A stretch of DNA of 64,000 nucleotides from Marinimicrobium sp. C6131 (GCF_026153455.1 NZ_CP110629.1:4092001-4156000); one strand, 5' to 3'; positions 8,477 to 17,454 are shown, counted from the first letter of the stretch. Translations and numbers: made by a program. The notes: generated by a model not told the origin, from the letters alone.

Positions 8477-11400
8477 ATGATGATCAATGCCATCTTACGC
8501 TTCTCGGTAGAGCGGCGGTTTTTAACCCTATCCCTTATTCTAGTGCTGGTCGGTGTGGGCCTTTGGAGCTTTCAGCGCCTACCCATCGATGCGGTGCCGG
8601 ACATCACCAACGTCCAGGTGCAGATCAATACCGAGGCGCCGGGGTATTCGCCCCTGGAGGCGGAACAGCGCATCACATTCCCGGTGGAAACGGCCCTGTA
8701 CGGCTTGCCCGACTTGTCTTATACCCGCTCAATATCCCGCTATGGCCTGTCCCAGGTCACCGTTGTATTCGAGGAAGGCACGGACATCTATTTCGCCCGT
8801 AACCTGATTGATGAGCGTCTCGGCTCCATCAAAAATGCATTGCCGCCAGGCCTTGAGCCCGAAATGGGGCCCATCGCGACCGGGCTCGGCGAGATATTGA
8901 TGTACACCGTGGAAGCCTTGCCCGGCGCCACCCAGCCTGACGGCAGTCCTTTAGATGCCACGGCCTTGCGAGAAATTCAGGATTGGATCATTAAGCCCCA
9001 GTTGGCTCAGGTGCCTGGGGTGATCGAGATCAACACCATTGGCGGCTACAACAAGCAGTACCACGTCACGCCTTCACCACAGCAGTTGTTGCAATTCGGC
9101 GTCACCATGGATGAGGTAATGAGGGCCCTGCGGGCCAACAACGCCAACCGGGGGGCCGGCTATATCGAGCGCAACGGACAACAGCTGTTGGTACGCTCCC
9201 CAGGACAGCTGGCCACCATCACTGAAATCGAGCAGGTGGTCATTACCAATCGCCATGGCGCACCCGTAAAAATCAGTGATGTGGCCGAGGTAGCCATTGG
9301 CAAGGAGCTCCGCACCGGGGCCGCCACCCGCGACGGCCAGGAAACGGTGCTGGGCACGGCCATGATGCTGGTGGGAGAAAACTCCCGCGCCGTCGCGAAG
9401 GCGGTGGCCGAAAAACTGGAGGCCATCCAGCCCTCACTGCCTGAAGGGGTCAAGGTGGAGGCGGTGTACAACCGCACGACCCTGGTGGACAAGGCTATCG
9501 CCACGGTGGAGAAGAACCTGCTCGAAGGGGCGCTGCTGGTGATCGTGGTGCTGTTTCTGTTACTCGGCAACCTGCGTGCCGCCCTGATCACGGCGGCGGT
9601 AATTCCTTTGTCCATGCTCGCCACCATCACCGGCATGGTGCAAACGGGCGTGTCGGCCAACCTGATGAGCTTGGGCGCCCTGGACTTTGGCCTGATCGTC
9701 GACGGCGCCGTGATCATTGTCGAGAACTGTATTCGGCGGTTGTCCCAGGCCCAACATAACGGCCAGCTGCCATTGCGGGAACGGCTTCAGTTAGTGTACG
9801 AGGCCACCAACGAAGTCATTCGCCCCAGTCTGTTCGGCGTCGCCATCATTACCGTGGTGTACTTGCCAATCTTTTCACTCACCGGCGTTGAAGGCAAGAT
9901 GTTCCACCCCATGGCGGCCACCGTGGTCATGGCGCTGCTGTCCGCCATGGTACTGTCGTTGACCGTGGTCCCTGCCGCGGTAGCGGTGTTCCTGCGCGGC
10001 AAAATCAGTGAAAAGGAAAGTCCGGTAATCCGGGGCGCCAAGTCGCTCTACAGGCCAGCCTTGTTGGTCGCTATGAAGTTTCGTTGGCTGGTATTGGGCG
10101 GCGCAACCGCGCTGGTGGCCATCTGTATCTGGCTGGCGACCACCCTGGGGTCGGAGTTTATTCCGCAACTCGACGAAGGGGATATCGCGTTGCACGCTCT
10201 GCGCATCCCGGGCACGGGGCTGGAGCAATCCATCGAGATGCAGTCGCAGCTGGAAGAGCGGCTGAAGGCCTTTCCCGAGGTGGACAAGGTGTTCGCCAAG
10301 ATCGGCACGCCGGAAGTGGCCACCGACCCCATGCCCCCCAGCGTCGCGGATAACTTTGTCGTCCTCAAGCCTCGCGACCAGTGGCCCAATCCCGACAAGA
10401 CGAAGGATGAACTGGTGGCGGAAATGGAGGAAGCCGTGACCCAACTGCCGGGCAACAAATACGAGTTCACCCAGCCCATTGAAATGCGCTTTAACGAGCT
10501 GATCTCGGGGGTACGGGCCGATCTCGGGATCAAGGTGTTTGGCGATGATATGGATCAGTTGCTGGCGTCGGCACTGGAAGTTCAGGAAGTGCTCGAAACC
10601 GTCGAGGGTGCGGCGGATATCCAGGTCGAACAGGTCACGGGGTTACCCATGTTGTCGGTGCATCCCAAACGCATGGTTCTGTCGCGTTACGGCTTGAATG
10701 TCGAAGACGTACAAGCACTGGTGGCGACCGGTATCGGTGGTGAAAACGCCGGGTTGATCTACGAGGGCGACCGCCGCTTTGAGTTGGTGGTACGCCTGCC
10801 GGAAACAATCAGGCGCGACATCGACAGCCTGGCCTTTCTGCCCATTCCTTTGCAGGACGGCGGTTATGTACCGCTATCGGAAGTCGCCGAGCTGGAACTG
10901 GCGCCGGCACCCAATCAGATCAGCCGGGAAAACGGCAAACGGCGGGTGGTAGTCACCGCCAACGTGCGCGACCGCGACCTGGGCGGATTTGTCGAGGAAG
11001 CCCAAGCGCGCATCGCACAGGAGGTGGACTTGCCAGATGGGTACTGGCTGGATTACGGCGGTACCTTTGAGCAATTGCAATCGGCCAGCGCGCGTCTCGC
11101 CCTTGTTGTACCCATTACCCTGGCGATCATCATCGGCCTGCTGATCATGGCGTTCGGTTCGGTGAAAGACGCGTTGATTATTTTCACCGGCGTACCGCTT
11201 GCGCTCACGGGCGGAGTCTTGTCGCTGTGGTTGCGGGACATGCCGCTGTCGATCTCGGCCGGCGTGGGCTTTATCGCGCTCTCCGGCGTGGCGGTGCTCA
11301 ATGGGTTAGTGATGGTGGCTTTCATTCGCGACCTGTGGCGGGAACAAGGAGATCTCATCACGGCGATTGTGGAAGGGGCGCTGGTTCGCCTGCGGCCAGT

Positions 11401-11587
11401 CCTGATGACGGCCCTGGTGGCGAGCCTCGGCTTTGTTCCCATGGCGCTCAACACCGGCACCGGCGCGGAAGTACAGCGTCCGCTGGCGACCGTGGTGATC
11501 GGGGGGATTATCTCGTCGACCTTGCTGACGCTGTTCGTGCTCCCGGTGCTGTACGCGCTGTTGCACCGGAAGAAAGCGGAAGCATAG
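8477..11587 (+). CDS. czcA: CzcA-like heavy-metal RND efflux pump
   Basis: This 1036-residue HME-RND pump starts at ATG 8477 behind CCAGGAG. Helix 4 reads GALDFGLIVDGAVIIVEN, giving Asp403, Asp409 and Glu416, the acidic triad needed for proton-coupled transport in CzcA and CnrA. The second periplasmic part (ATDPMPPSVADNFVVLKP, KYEFTQPIEMRFNELISG) is of the divalent-cation type. The substrate is probably Zn, Cd, Co or Ni; the sequence alone does not decide which. It is the last gene of the tight czcCBA run. Confidence 0.92.
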   Translation: MMINAILRFSVERRFLTLSLILVLVGVGLWSFQRLPIDAVPDITNVQVQINTEAPGYSPLEAEQRITFPVETALYGLPDLSYTRSISRYGLSQVTVVFEEGTDIYFARNLIDERLGSIKNALPPGLEPEMGPIATGLGEILMYTVEALPGATQPDGSPLDATALREIQDWIIKPQLAQVPGVIEINTIGGYNKQYHVTPSPQQLLQFGVTMDEVMRALRANNANRGAGYIERNGQQLLVRSPGQLATITEIEQVVITNRHGAPVKISDVAEVAIGKELRTGAATRDGQETVLGTAMMLVGENSRAVAKAVAEKLEAIQPSLPEGVKVEAVYNRTTLVDKAIATVEKNLLEGALLVIVVLFLLLGNLRAALITAAVIPLSMLATITGMVQTGVSANLMSLGALDFGLIVDGAVIIVENCIRRLSQAQHNGQLPLRERLQLVYEATNEVIRPSLFGVAIITVVYLPIFSLTGVEGKMFHPMAATVVMALLSAMVLSLTVVPAAVAVFLRGKISEKESPVIRGAKSLYRPALLVAMKFRWLVLGGATALVAICIWLATTLGSEFIPQLDEGDIALHALRIPGTGLEQSIEMQSQLEERLKAFPEVDKVFAKIGTPEVATDPMPPSVADNFVVLKPRDQWPNPDKTKDELVAEMEEAVTQLPGNKYEFTQPIEMRFNELISGVRADLGIKVFGDDMDQLLASALEVQEVLETVEGAADIQVEQVTGLPMLSVHPKRMVLSRYGLNVEDVQALVATGIGGENAGLIYEGDRRFELVVRLPETIRRDIDSLAFLPIPLQDGGYVPLSEVAELELAPAPNQISRENGKRRVVVTANVRDRDLGGFVEEAQARIAQEVDLPDGYWLDYGGTFEQLQSASARLALVVPITLAIIIGLLIMAFGSVKDALIIFTGVPLALTGGVLSLWLRDMPLSISAGVGFIALSGVAVLNGLVMVAFIRDLWREQGDLITAIVEGALVRLRPVLMTALVASLGFVPMALNTGTGAEVQRPLATVVIGGIISSTLLTLFVLPVLYALLHRKKAEA

Positions 11588-11595
11588 CGGACTCG

Positions 11596-11625
11596 AACAG
11601 GCTTCGGGCGCGCCTGGAGCCTGTT
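11596..11625 (+). terminator. Hairpin downstream of czcA
   Basis: AACAGGCT (11596-11603) and AGCCTGTT (11618-11625) form an 8-bp stem around a 14-base loop, followed by only a short T stretch. It may be a weak terminator or mRNA-stabilising hairpin between the czc pump and the HupE gene. Confidence 0.35.
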
Positions 11626-11732
11626 TCCGCAACGAAACCCTGGCGGGCGTAGCGCAACTGTGGGCGCGCCTGCCACTCAATTCCATAATCACGTGTGATC
11701 GCCTCGATCATCACGACCAAGGTTAAGACATT

Positions 11733-12605
11733 ATGCTTAAACTGTTATTTGTCGCCGTCGCGTCCCTTGCCAGTGTCACGGCCTGGGCACATGGCATGTC
11801 GGCGGAAGATCAAGCCCGGATACTCAATGCGGGCTACCTGGAGTACATCCGGCTTGGCGCCACCCATATGCTGAGCGGCTATGATCATTTGTTGTTTCTG
11901 TTCGGCGTCATGTTCTTTTTGACGCGCTTTAGCGAGATCATCAAGTTCATCACCGCCTTCACCATCGGCCATTCCATTACCCTGGTGTTCGCCACACTGT
12001 TCGGAATTACCGCCAATTACTACCTGATTGATGCGGTGATTGCGCTGACCGTCTGTTACAAAGCCTTCGACAACCTCGGCGGCTTTCAGAAACACTTGCA
12101 AATGAAATCCCCGAACCTGACCTGGATGGTGTTTGCCTTTGGTTTGATTCACGGGTTTGGCTTGTCCACCCGGCTTCAGCAGTTGCCGCTGGGCGACGAT
12201 GGTCTGGTGTTCAAAATATTGTCGTTCAATGTCGGCGTTGAAGTGGGACAGATTGTGGCCTTATGTGTCATGTTGGCCGTGCTTATGGTGTGGCGAAAAA
12301 CCGCATCGTTTGAGCGCTTCAGCAAAGCTTCCAACGTGGCGCTGATGCTTGCCGGTGGCCTGTTGCTACTGATGCAGTTGCATGGGTTTCAGCACACGCA
12401 GTACCCGGATGATTTTCCGCTCAACCGGGATGATCACCAACATACCCACGAAGACATGGCGGATAAAAAAGCACCGCTATCGAGCTACCCAAGGCGCCTC
12501 GAATTACGAGGGCCACCCGCCGACACAGAGGGCGAAGAGGCTGCTGAACAAACCAGTGAACCTGAAGTCCATCGCCACGAGGGCGGTGAACCCCATTCGC
12601 ATTAA
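11733..12605 (+). CDS. HupE/UreJ-family membrane protein with a His-rich tail
   Basis: The 290-residue product has a cleavable signal peptide (MLKLLFVAVASLASVTAWAHG), then about six membrane helices containing HMLSGYDHLLFLFGVMFF, FTIGHSITLVFA and LIHGFGLSTRLQQ, the His-bearing motifs of the HupE/UreJ family. The C-terminal 75 residues are hydrophilic and rich in His, Asp and Glu (DDHQHTHED, VHRHEGGEPHSH). HupE/UreJ proteins are considered nickel or cobalt permeases, but this subgroup is often seen beside czc pumps and its substrate is not settled. The distance to czcA (145 bp) leaves open whether it shares the czc transcript. Confidence 0.8.
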   Translation: MLKLLFVAVASLASVTAWAHGMSAEDQARILNAGYLEYIRLGATHMLSGYDHLLFLFGVMFFLTRFSEIIKFITAFTIGHSITLVFATLFGITANYYLIDAVIALTVCYKAFDNLGGFQKHLQMKSPNLTWMVFAFGLIHGFGLSTRLQQLPLGDDGLVFKILSFNVGVEVGQIVALCVMLAVLMVWRKTASFERFSKASNVALMLAGGLLLLMQLHGFQHTQYPDDFPLNRDDHQHTHEDMADKKAPLSSYPRRLELRGPPADTEGEEAAEQTSEPEVHRHEGGEPHSH

Positions 12606-12630
12606 TCATATTAAAATTCGAGGAACCCTT

Positions 12631-12981
12631 ATGAAGCTCTTTACCGTCATTTTCACACTTGTTTTATTGGTCGGATCTCAACAGGTGCTTGCACACAGTG
12701 ACCATGCCCATAAATCGATTTCAGAAACATCGGCGCTTGAGCGTGGCAGAGCGGCAACTACGCAGCTAACCGAGAAAGATGCAGGATTAGGCTTCGGAAA
12801 GCTTCCCGAAAGCTGGAAGGTGGTTCCTGAAGACGCCGTAAAAATCCATAAGAAAGGCAGCGGTTATTTCATCGTATCGGTCACCAATCGGGCTGAACCT
12901 CAAACACTTTACGTGCTCCTATCGAGTGACGGGGGAGTTTACGATGTGAATTTTACGGGTGAATTCGACGGTTTGGAGTAG
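12631..12981 (+). CDS. DUF6488-like small periplasmic protein
   Basis: The product is 116 residues from ATG 12631, with CGAGGAAC upstream. It has a clear signal peptide (KLFTVIFTLVLLVGSQQVLA), a short His motif (HSDHAH) and a compact soluble part (ESWKVVPEDAV..GYFIVSVTNRAE..LYVLLSSDGGVYDVNF). It resembles the DUF6488 proteins found next to metal-efflux genes; I assign the family from memory of its pattern. It lies 25 bp after the HupE gene and 7 bp before the DUF3147 gene, so it is probably co-transcribed. A role in periplasmic metal handling is inference only. Confidence 0.6.
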   Translation: MKLFTVIFTLVLLVGSQQVLAHSDHAHKSISETSALERGRAATTQLTEKDAGLGFGKLPESWKVVPEDAVKIHKKGSGYFIVSVTNRAEPQTLYVLLSSDGGVYDVNFTGEFDGLE

Positions 12982-12988
12982 AGCATAC

Positions 12989-13348
12989 ATGACATGGCAT
13001 TGGATCATAACCAAATATCTGATTACCGCTGCTGTCGTGGTAGTGGTTTCCGAGGTCGCTAAACGTAGCGACAAGCTGGGTGCTTTGGTTGCGGCACTAC
13101 CGTTGGTCACGATTCTGGCTCTGATTTGGTTGCATGTCGAAACGCAGTCGCCAGAAAAAGTGGCCAATCACGCGTGGTATACGTTCTGGTACGTGGTGCC
13201 TACACTTCCCATGTTTTTAGTGTTTCCGACGTTGCTTCCCCGAATCGGCTTTTGGCCTACGCTGCTAGCCAGTGCTTTAGTGACCGCTGCCTGTTTTTGG
13301 CTGTTTTCGTTACTGGTTGGGCAGTTTGGTATTGAGCTGAGGCCGTAG
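12989..13348 (+). CDS. DUF3147-family small inner membrane protein
   Basis: A 119-residue protein from ATG 12989; a GTG at 12959 would overlap the gene before it. It has about four membrane helices (ITKYLITAAVVVVVSEVAK; LGALVAALPLVTILALIWL; the segment around VVPTLPMFLVFPTLL; WPTLLASALVTAACFWLFSL). The pattern with KRSDKLGALVAALP and a WYTFWYVVP segment is that of DUF3147. Its function is unknown. It closes a three-gene accessory string (HupE, DUF6488, DUF3147) after the first czc set. Confidence 0.65.
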   Translation: MTWHWIITKYLITAAVVVVVSEVAKRSDKLGALVAALPLVTILALIWLHVETQSPEKVANHAWYTFWYVVPTLPMFLVFPTLLPRIGFWPTLLASALVTAACFWLFSLLVGQFGIELRP

Positions 13349-13721
13349 ATGAGTTGCCTGACCTTTTGTCAGTCGGACTTCTGCAATGGATCCGGTGCCA
13401 CTCTGGCCTTGTTCGTGCTTTTAATAGCACGGGCACAGGTCAGTCCGGTGGTCGATTACTGAAAGTGTGGGTAATGATTCGCAAGACAAAGCACCGTATT
13501 GTCGGGGCCGAGGGCTGTCGTTGGAGGCCATTGGCCGCGAGCAGAGTTTCCTGCGAAAGTACCTGGGGTTGGAAGAGGTCAATTCCGGTGGAACCATTCG
13601 TGCAGTAAGCTCCTGAATGAGCACAGGGGCTTACCCTCAGCCGCTCGATACGTAAGCCTTCACCACTTACAGGTATTGTCATGAAGTAAGTCCAGCTTTG
13701 AAAACGGTATGTGCCAACTTT
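13349..13721. other. Gap without a convincing gene, with a possible gene remnant
   Basis: No start-to-stop gene with a ribosome site is visible. On the plus strand, frame 13428-13614 is open for about 60 codons and gives protein-like sequence (LSLEAIGREQSFLRKYLGLE) but has no start codon and a TAG just upstream; it could be the end of a lost gene. The mer and czc operons are separated here, and the stretch may be a scar of rearrangement. Confidence 0.35.
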
Positions 13722-14135
13722 TTATCCGACCCCTTCATGTAGTGAGGCAATTAAAGGGCAGGAGATATTGCTATCCTGCGCGCAGCACTGATCAACCAAG
13801 TTGTTCAGTACCGCCTCGATTTGCCTCAGCTTGTTGATCTTCTCTCGCACGTCGTGCAATTTCCGCTCAGCGAGAACACTTACTTCGTGACAGTGGGCGC
13901 CATCATCCAACTGAAGCAGCTCATGGATCTCATCAAGGCTGAAACCCAATTGCTGCGACGTTTTCACAAACTTCAACCTGTCGATATCGGTGATGCCATA
14001 GCGTCGAATACCGCTTGGAGGCCGTTGAGGCTCAGGTATTAGTCCTCGGCGCTGGTAATAGCGAATGGTTTCAACTGAGACATTTGCTGCCTCGGCCAAA
14101 CCACCAATGGTCAACGAGTTCGCTTTATCGGGCAT
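13722..14135 (-). CDS. merR: Mercury-responsive regulator MerR
   Basis: This 137-residue regulator has an N-terminal winged helix (LTIGGLAEAANVSVETIRYY), the long dimerisation helix and a C-terminal metal loop. Cysteines fall at 82 (GAHCHEV), 117/118 (DQCCAQ) and 126 (ISCPLIASL), the positions of the three Hg(II) ligands of Tn501 MerR. It is divergent from merT, and its ATG (14133-14135) is 5 bp from the -35 of the mer promoter. By family it represses merTPA and its own gene without mercury and activates merTPA by underwinding the promoter when Hg(II) binds. Confidence 0.95.
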   Translation of the reverse strand: MPDKANSLTIGGLAEAANVSVETIRYYQRRGLIPEPQRPPSGIRRYGITDIDRLKFVKTSQQLGFSLDEIHELLQLDDGAHCHEVSVLAERKLHDVREKINKLRQIEAVLNNLVDQCCAQDSNISCPLIASLHEGVG

Positions 14136-14140
14136 AGGCC

Positions 14141-14171
14141 TTGACTCCGTAGCTGACTACGGTAGTAACTT
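14141..14171 (+). promoter_or_regulatory. MerR operator-promoter of merTPA
   Basis: TTGACT (-35, 14141-14146) and TAACTT (-10, 14166-14171) are separated by 19 bp, the long spacer typical of MerR-family targets. The spacer holds the dyad CCGTAG-CTGA-CTACGG (14147-14162), almost the Tn501 mer operator. It lies between divergent merR and merT. Confidence 0.92.
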
Positions 14172-14208
14172 TATCCCATCAAACACACTCATGAAAGGTG
14201 TAGTCGTC

Positions 14209-14565
14209 ATGTCACATTCAAGCTCGGGGCGTGGTCCTCTGGCTCTGATCACCGGAGGAGTAGCGGCGCTGTTAGCATCGGCCTGTTGTATTGGGCCTCT
14301 GGTATTGATCACCTTGGGCGTTTCTGGGGCCTGGATCGGCAACTTGACGGCACTCGAACCCTATCGACCGTTATTCATCGGCATTGCCGTGGTGGCCATG
14401 TTCTTTGCTTGGCGTCAGGTCTATCGGCAGGTGGGAAAGTGCCAGCAGGGGGAGGTGTGTGCGGTTCCGCGAGATCGAGTAGCCTATAAGGCGATTTTCT
14501 CGGCAGTGTCAGCGCTGGTTCTGATCGCCCTGGTGTTTCCCTACGTCTTGCCTTTGTTCTATTGA
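14209..14565 (+). CDS. merT: Mercuric ion transporter MerT
   Basis: A 118-residue inner-membrane protein with three helices. Helix 1 carries the Cys pair C26-C27 (ASACCIGPL) and the cytoplasmic loop carries C78 and C84 (GKCQQGEVCAV), the two cysteine pairs that move Hg(II) from MerP to MerA in this family. I chose ATG 14209 because the AAAGGTG site sits about 10 bp upstream and the length then matches MerT; an in-frame ATG at 14191 is possible. It is the first gene of the operon. Confidence 0.93.
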   Translation: MSHSSSGRGPLALITGGVAALLASACCIGPLVLITLGVSGAWIGNLTALEPYRPLFIGIAVVAMFFAWRQVYRQVGKCQQGEVCAVPRDRVAYKAIFSAVSALVLIALVFPYVLPLFY

Positions 14566-14580
14566 TAGAGGAAATGTCCC

Positions 14581-14871
14581 ATGAAAGCACGTGTAGCCTT
14601 CATTGCGTTGCTCGCTATGCTCATCAGTACGCCCGCCCTGGCAGATGAGGAATCCGTCACCCTGTCGGTGCCGGGCATGACCTGTGCCGCCTGTCCGATC
14701 ACGGTCAAAACTGCCCTTAACAAGGTGAAAGGTGTATTGCGGGTAGAGGTGGACTACCCGAAACGGGAAGCTGTGGTCAGCTTCGACGACGTAAAAACGT
14801 CCGTGGAGGTGTTGACCGAGGCCACGGGCAATGCTGGCTATCCCTCTTCCCTGAAGCGTTCGAAGGAGTAG
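14581..14871 (+). CDS. merP: Periplasmic mercury-binding protein MerP
   Basis: This 96-residue protein has a signal peptide (AFIALLAMLISTPALA) and one heavy-metal-associated domain with GMTCAACPITV (Cys35, Cys38). MerP binds Hg(II) in the periplasm and passes it to MerT. It is 15 bp downstream of merT with RBS AGAGGAAA, and 11 bp upstream of merA. Confidence 0.95.
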   Translation: MKARVAFIALLAMLISTPALADEESVTLSVPGMTCAACPITVKTALNKVKGVLRVEVDYPKREAVVSFDDVKTSVEVLTEATGNAGYPSSLKRSKE

Positions 14872-14882
14872 GAGTTTTCCAA

Positions 14883-16289
14883 GTGAGCAATGATAACCCC
14901 CTACACATTGCCGTCATCGGCAGTGGAGGGGCGGCCATGGCGGCCGCCTTGAAGGCGGCCGAGCGAGGAGCGCGCGTTACCCTGATTGAGCGTGACACGA
15001 TTGGTGGTACCTGCGTGAATGTTGGATGCGTACCCTCGAAAATAATGATTCGGGCCGCCCATGTTGCGCACCTGCGCAAGGAGAGCACTTTTGACGGGGG
15101 CGTGAGTGCCAAGCCACCTCTGGTGGACCGGGAGAGGCTCCTTCAACAACAGCAGGCCCGTGTTCAGGAGCTGCGTGAGGCCAAATATGAAAGGATACTG
15201 CGTGATCACTCTGCGATCACGGTTCTCAATGGCGAGGCTAGGTTTGCCGATGCCAATAGTCTGACGGTCAAACTGACTGAGGGAGGTGAGCAAACGGTCC
15301 GTTTTGATCGTGCTTTTATTGGTACTGGGGCCCGTCCGGCAGTGCCACCTATAACCGGGCTGGCGAAGACGCCCTATTTGACGTCGACCAGTGCATTGGC
15401 ACTCGATACATTACCCGAACGGTTGATCGTCATTGGTGCTGGCTTCGTTGCTCTGGAGCTGGCTCAGGCGTTCGCGAGACTGGGCAGCGAGGTCACTGTG
15501 TTGGCCCGTAGCCGTTTGCTATCCGGTGAAGATCCTGCTATCGGAGAGCAAATGGAGATAGCCTTTCAGCGAGAAGGCATCGAAGTAGTCAACCAAGCCC
15601 AGACCAGCCGTGTCGAGTACACCGATGACGAGTTCAAGGTCGACATCAAGGTCGGCACATTACGGGCAGATCAACTACTGGTGGCAACGGGCAGAGCACC
15701 CAATACCGAAAGTCTAAACTTGGAGGGCGTCGGCGTGGAAACAATGCGTGGCGCGATTCAAGTGGATGAATATCTGCAAACCACGGTTCCAGGAATCTAT
15801 GCGGCCGGTGACTGCACTGATCAGCCAGAGTTTGTCTATGTTGCCGCCGCAGGGGGTAGCCGGGCTGCGATCAATATGACCGGAGGCGAGGCGACCCTGG
15901 ACCTTAGTGCCATGCCGAGCGTGATGTTTACCGATCCTCAGGTCGCCACCGTCGGTCTGACGGAAGCTGAGGCGTTCAAGCAGGGTATCAATGCGGACAC
16001 TCGCTGCCTTGCCCTAGAGAACGTGCCGCGTGCTTTGGTTAATTTCGATACCGGTGGTTTTATCAAGATGGTCGCCGAGAGCGATTCCGGCCGACTGTTG
16101 GGCGTGCAGGCAGTGGCGGGAGAAGCTGGTGAGCTGATTCAAACGGCGGTGATGGCGCTGCGGTCAGGCATGGCGGTTCAGGAAATTGGAAATGAACTGT
16201 TTCCCTACTTGACCATGGTCGAAGGCCTCAAACTGTGCGCACAGACCTTCACCAAGGACGTTCGCCAATTGTCTTGCTGTGCCGGATAG
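14883..16289 (+). CDS. merA: Mercuric reductase MerA (short form without NmerA)
   Basis: A 468-residue cytoplasmic flavoenzyme that reduces Hg(II) to Hg(0) with NADPH. Visible are the FAD-binding GSGGAAMAAALKAAERGA, the redox pair GGTCVNVGCVPSK (Cys44, Cys49), the NADPH-binding VIGAGFVALELAQAFARLG, the second FAD motif GIYAAGDCTDQPEF, and the C-terminal Cys pair LSCCAG (465-466) that delivers Hg(II). The N-terminal HMA domain of Tn501-type MerA is absent, as the protein starts directly at the Rossmann fold. The start is GTG 14883, close behind merP. No merB, merC or merD follows. Confidence 0.95.
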   Translation: MSNDNPLHIAVIGSGGAAMAAALKAAERGARVTLIERDTIGGTCVNVGCVPSKIMIRAAHVAHLRKESTFDGGVSAKPPLVDRERLLQQQQARVQELREAKYERILRDHSAITVLNGEARFADANSLTVKLTEGGEQTVRFDRAFIGTGARPAVPPITGLAKTPYLTSTSALALDTLPERLIVIGAGFVALELAQAFARLGSEVTVLARSRLLSGEDPAIGEQMEIAFQREGIEVVNQAQTSRVEYTDDEFKVDIKVGTLRADQLLVATGRAPNTESLNLEGVGVETMRGAIQVDEYLQTTVPGIYAAGDCTDQPEFVYVAAAGGSRAAINMTGGEATLDLSAMPSVMFTDPQVATVGLTEAEAFKQGINADTRCLALENVPRALVNFDTGGFIKMVAESDSGRLLGVQAVAGEAGELIQTAVMALRSGMAVQEIGNELFPYLTMVEGLKLCAQTFTKDVRQLSCCAG

Positions 16290-16814
16290 TGCTGCCCCCT
16301 TGTCTTGGTTGGCGTTCCCGATGGCCGTATTCGGCGGTCAAAGCAGACTTAAATTAAGAGAAAAAATAATGGCACTCCCGGTACTGGTGGTAACCACAGA
16401 GTTTGCAGCTACGAAAGCTTAAATGAAGGTGCATGGCGCCACGAGATTATGGGGCGCATCTACCACGCCGTCCTTGCCTGAACCCAAAAATATCTGGCGC
16501 GCTGTAGTCCTTGGTGCCTCACTTGCCCGCCTTGGTCGGCCAACGTCAACTTGGCGAAAGAGTGCTTACATCACAATGACCGTGGGAAGCCGGTTTACTC
16601 TCAACGCTGGTATATTGAGAACGATCACGCCGCGCTGCTCGTTTAGCCGGGGTAGTTGAGGGAGAAGCCCTTCGCGGATATCGTGCTGGCCACATGGAGT
16701 TCAGGTTCAGAGCATGCCGACGCCTGTCGTGCTGAGGATAGAACGTAAATTTACCGAGCACAGGGGCTTCACTCCGATATGCGGAAGCGATGACTTTACT
16801 GATGCTTCGAGGGA

Positions 16815-16940
16815 GTTGAGCGTAAAGGTAGTGACTGTTTTGAGCGAATCGCTGCCGTGCACGCAATGAACCTCAACAATAGTCAGTCCTAGCCCAGATC
16901 CCTCGCTGTTGTTTCTGTGGTTGGACGAATGCTGAATGAT
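16815..16940 (-). pseudogene. Remnant resembling a histidine-kinase C-terminus
   Basis: Reading the minus strand, codons in 16863-16904 give EGSGLGLTIVEV, which matches the G2 box of the HATPase domain (GSGLGLAIV...). Downstream it reads HGSDSL...TFTL, loosely like the end of such kinases. The frame is open for only about 85 codons and no H, N or G1 box is visible upstream. It could be a decayed CzcS/CopS-type sensor lost from beside the czc operon. Chance similarity is possible. Confidence 0.3.
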
Positions 16941-17179
16941 TTCAATGATCTGGAACGCTCTCAAACACTGGTGGGTATCGGAATAGTATTGTGCTCAGTT
17001 TCCCTGCCGCTATTGTTGCCGAGCTTATCTGGGCGGCCTTGATGGTTCTCAACAGTGAACCCACCCTTCAGTATATTTACGTCTTATCGTATCCATGCAT
17101 AAGCAAGGTAAGGCAACCTTGAATGCTTCGAACATTTGGCTTAATACTAAAGTGGTCTAATACTTCTGCGCGCCGCGCT

Positions 17180-17210
17180 AAATCATTAACGTGCCGCAAC
17201 GAAATGATTT
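17180..17210. repeat. 8-bp inverted repeat upstream of the second czcI-like gene
   Basis: AAATCATT (17180-17187) and AATGATTT (17203-17210) are perfect inverted copies with a 15-base spacer. They lie about 245 bp upstream of the gene at 17455. This could be an operator or a hairpin; nothing else supports a role. Confidence 0.3.
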
Positions 17211-17454
17211 ATGACAGGACTGGGCAGATGACACCGGCTCCCATTACCCAGACCTGATTATTGGCACTGTTGCGGGATAACGGTGCCGAGCGTATTTTGG
17301 CTCTCAAGGGATAGTTGGTAATCATTGAGTTAGGTCACAGGTCCTGCGACTTACTGCCTTTAGGTAGTGGTGTCTGTAAGGAGCTGTCTCCGACCACGTC
17401 TGGTTCAGGATAGGGGCTTGTAATGCTTGGCAGCTTGCGGTTACACTCAGCTTC

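Larger units (their letters stand above)
16290..17454. other. Gap of 1.2 kb without an intact gene
   Basis: No frame looks like a complete functional gene. It holds a histidine-kinase-like remnant on the minus strand (annotated separately); a plus-strand 37-codon frame at 16929-17042 with one hydrophobic segment (LVGIGIVLCSVSLPLLLPSL), which could be a small protein or another remnant; and an inverted repeat at 17180-17210. The right end must contain the promoter for the czcI-like gene at 17455, which I could not place with confidence. The sequence looks like decayed coding DNA between two intact operons. Confidence 0.5.

Noticed and set aside
13354..13684. Short plus- and minus-strand frames between the DUF3147 gene and merR
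   Set aside because: Overlapping, without ribosome sites or recognisable sequence. At most a remnant, noted under the gap.
16423..16659. A 78-codon frame after merA
   Set aside because: Ser/Thr/Arg-rich translation of no family, no ribosome site; probably non-coding.
13619..16770. The 14-base identity GAGCACAGGGGCTT at about 13619 and 16757, considered as transposon ends around mer
   Set aside because: Same orientation, too short, the flanks differ, and there is no transposase or target duplication.
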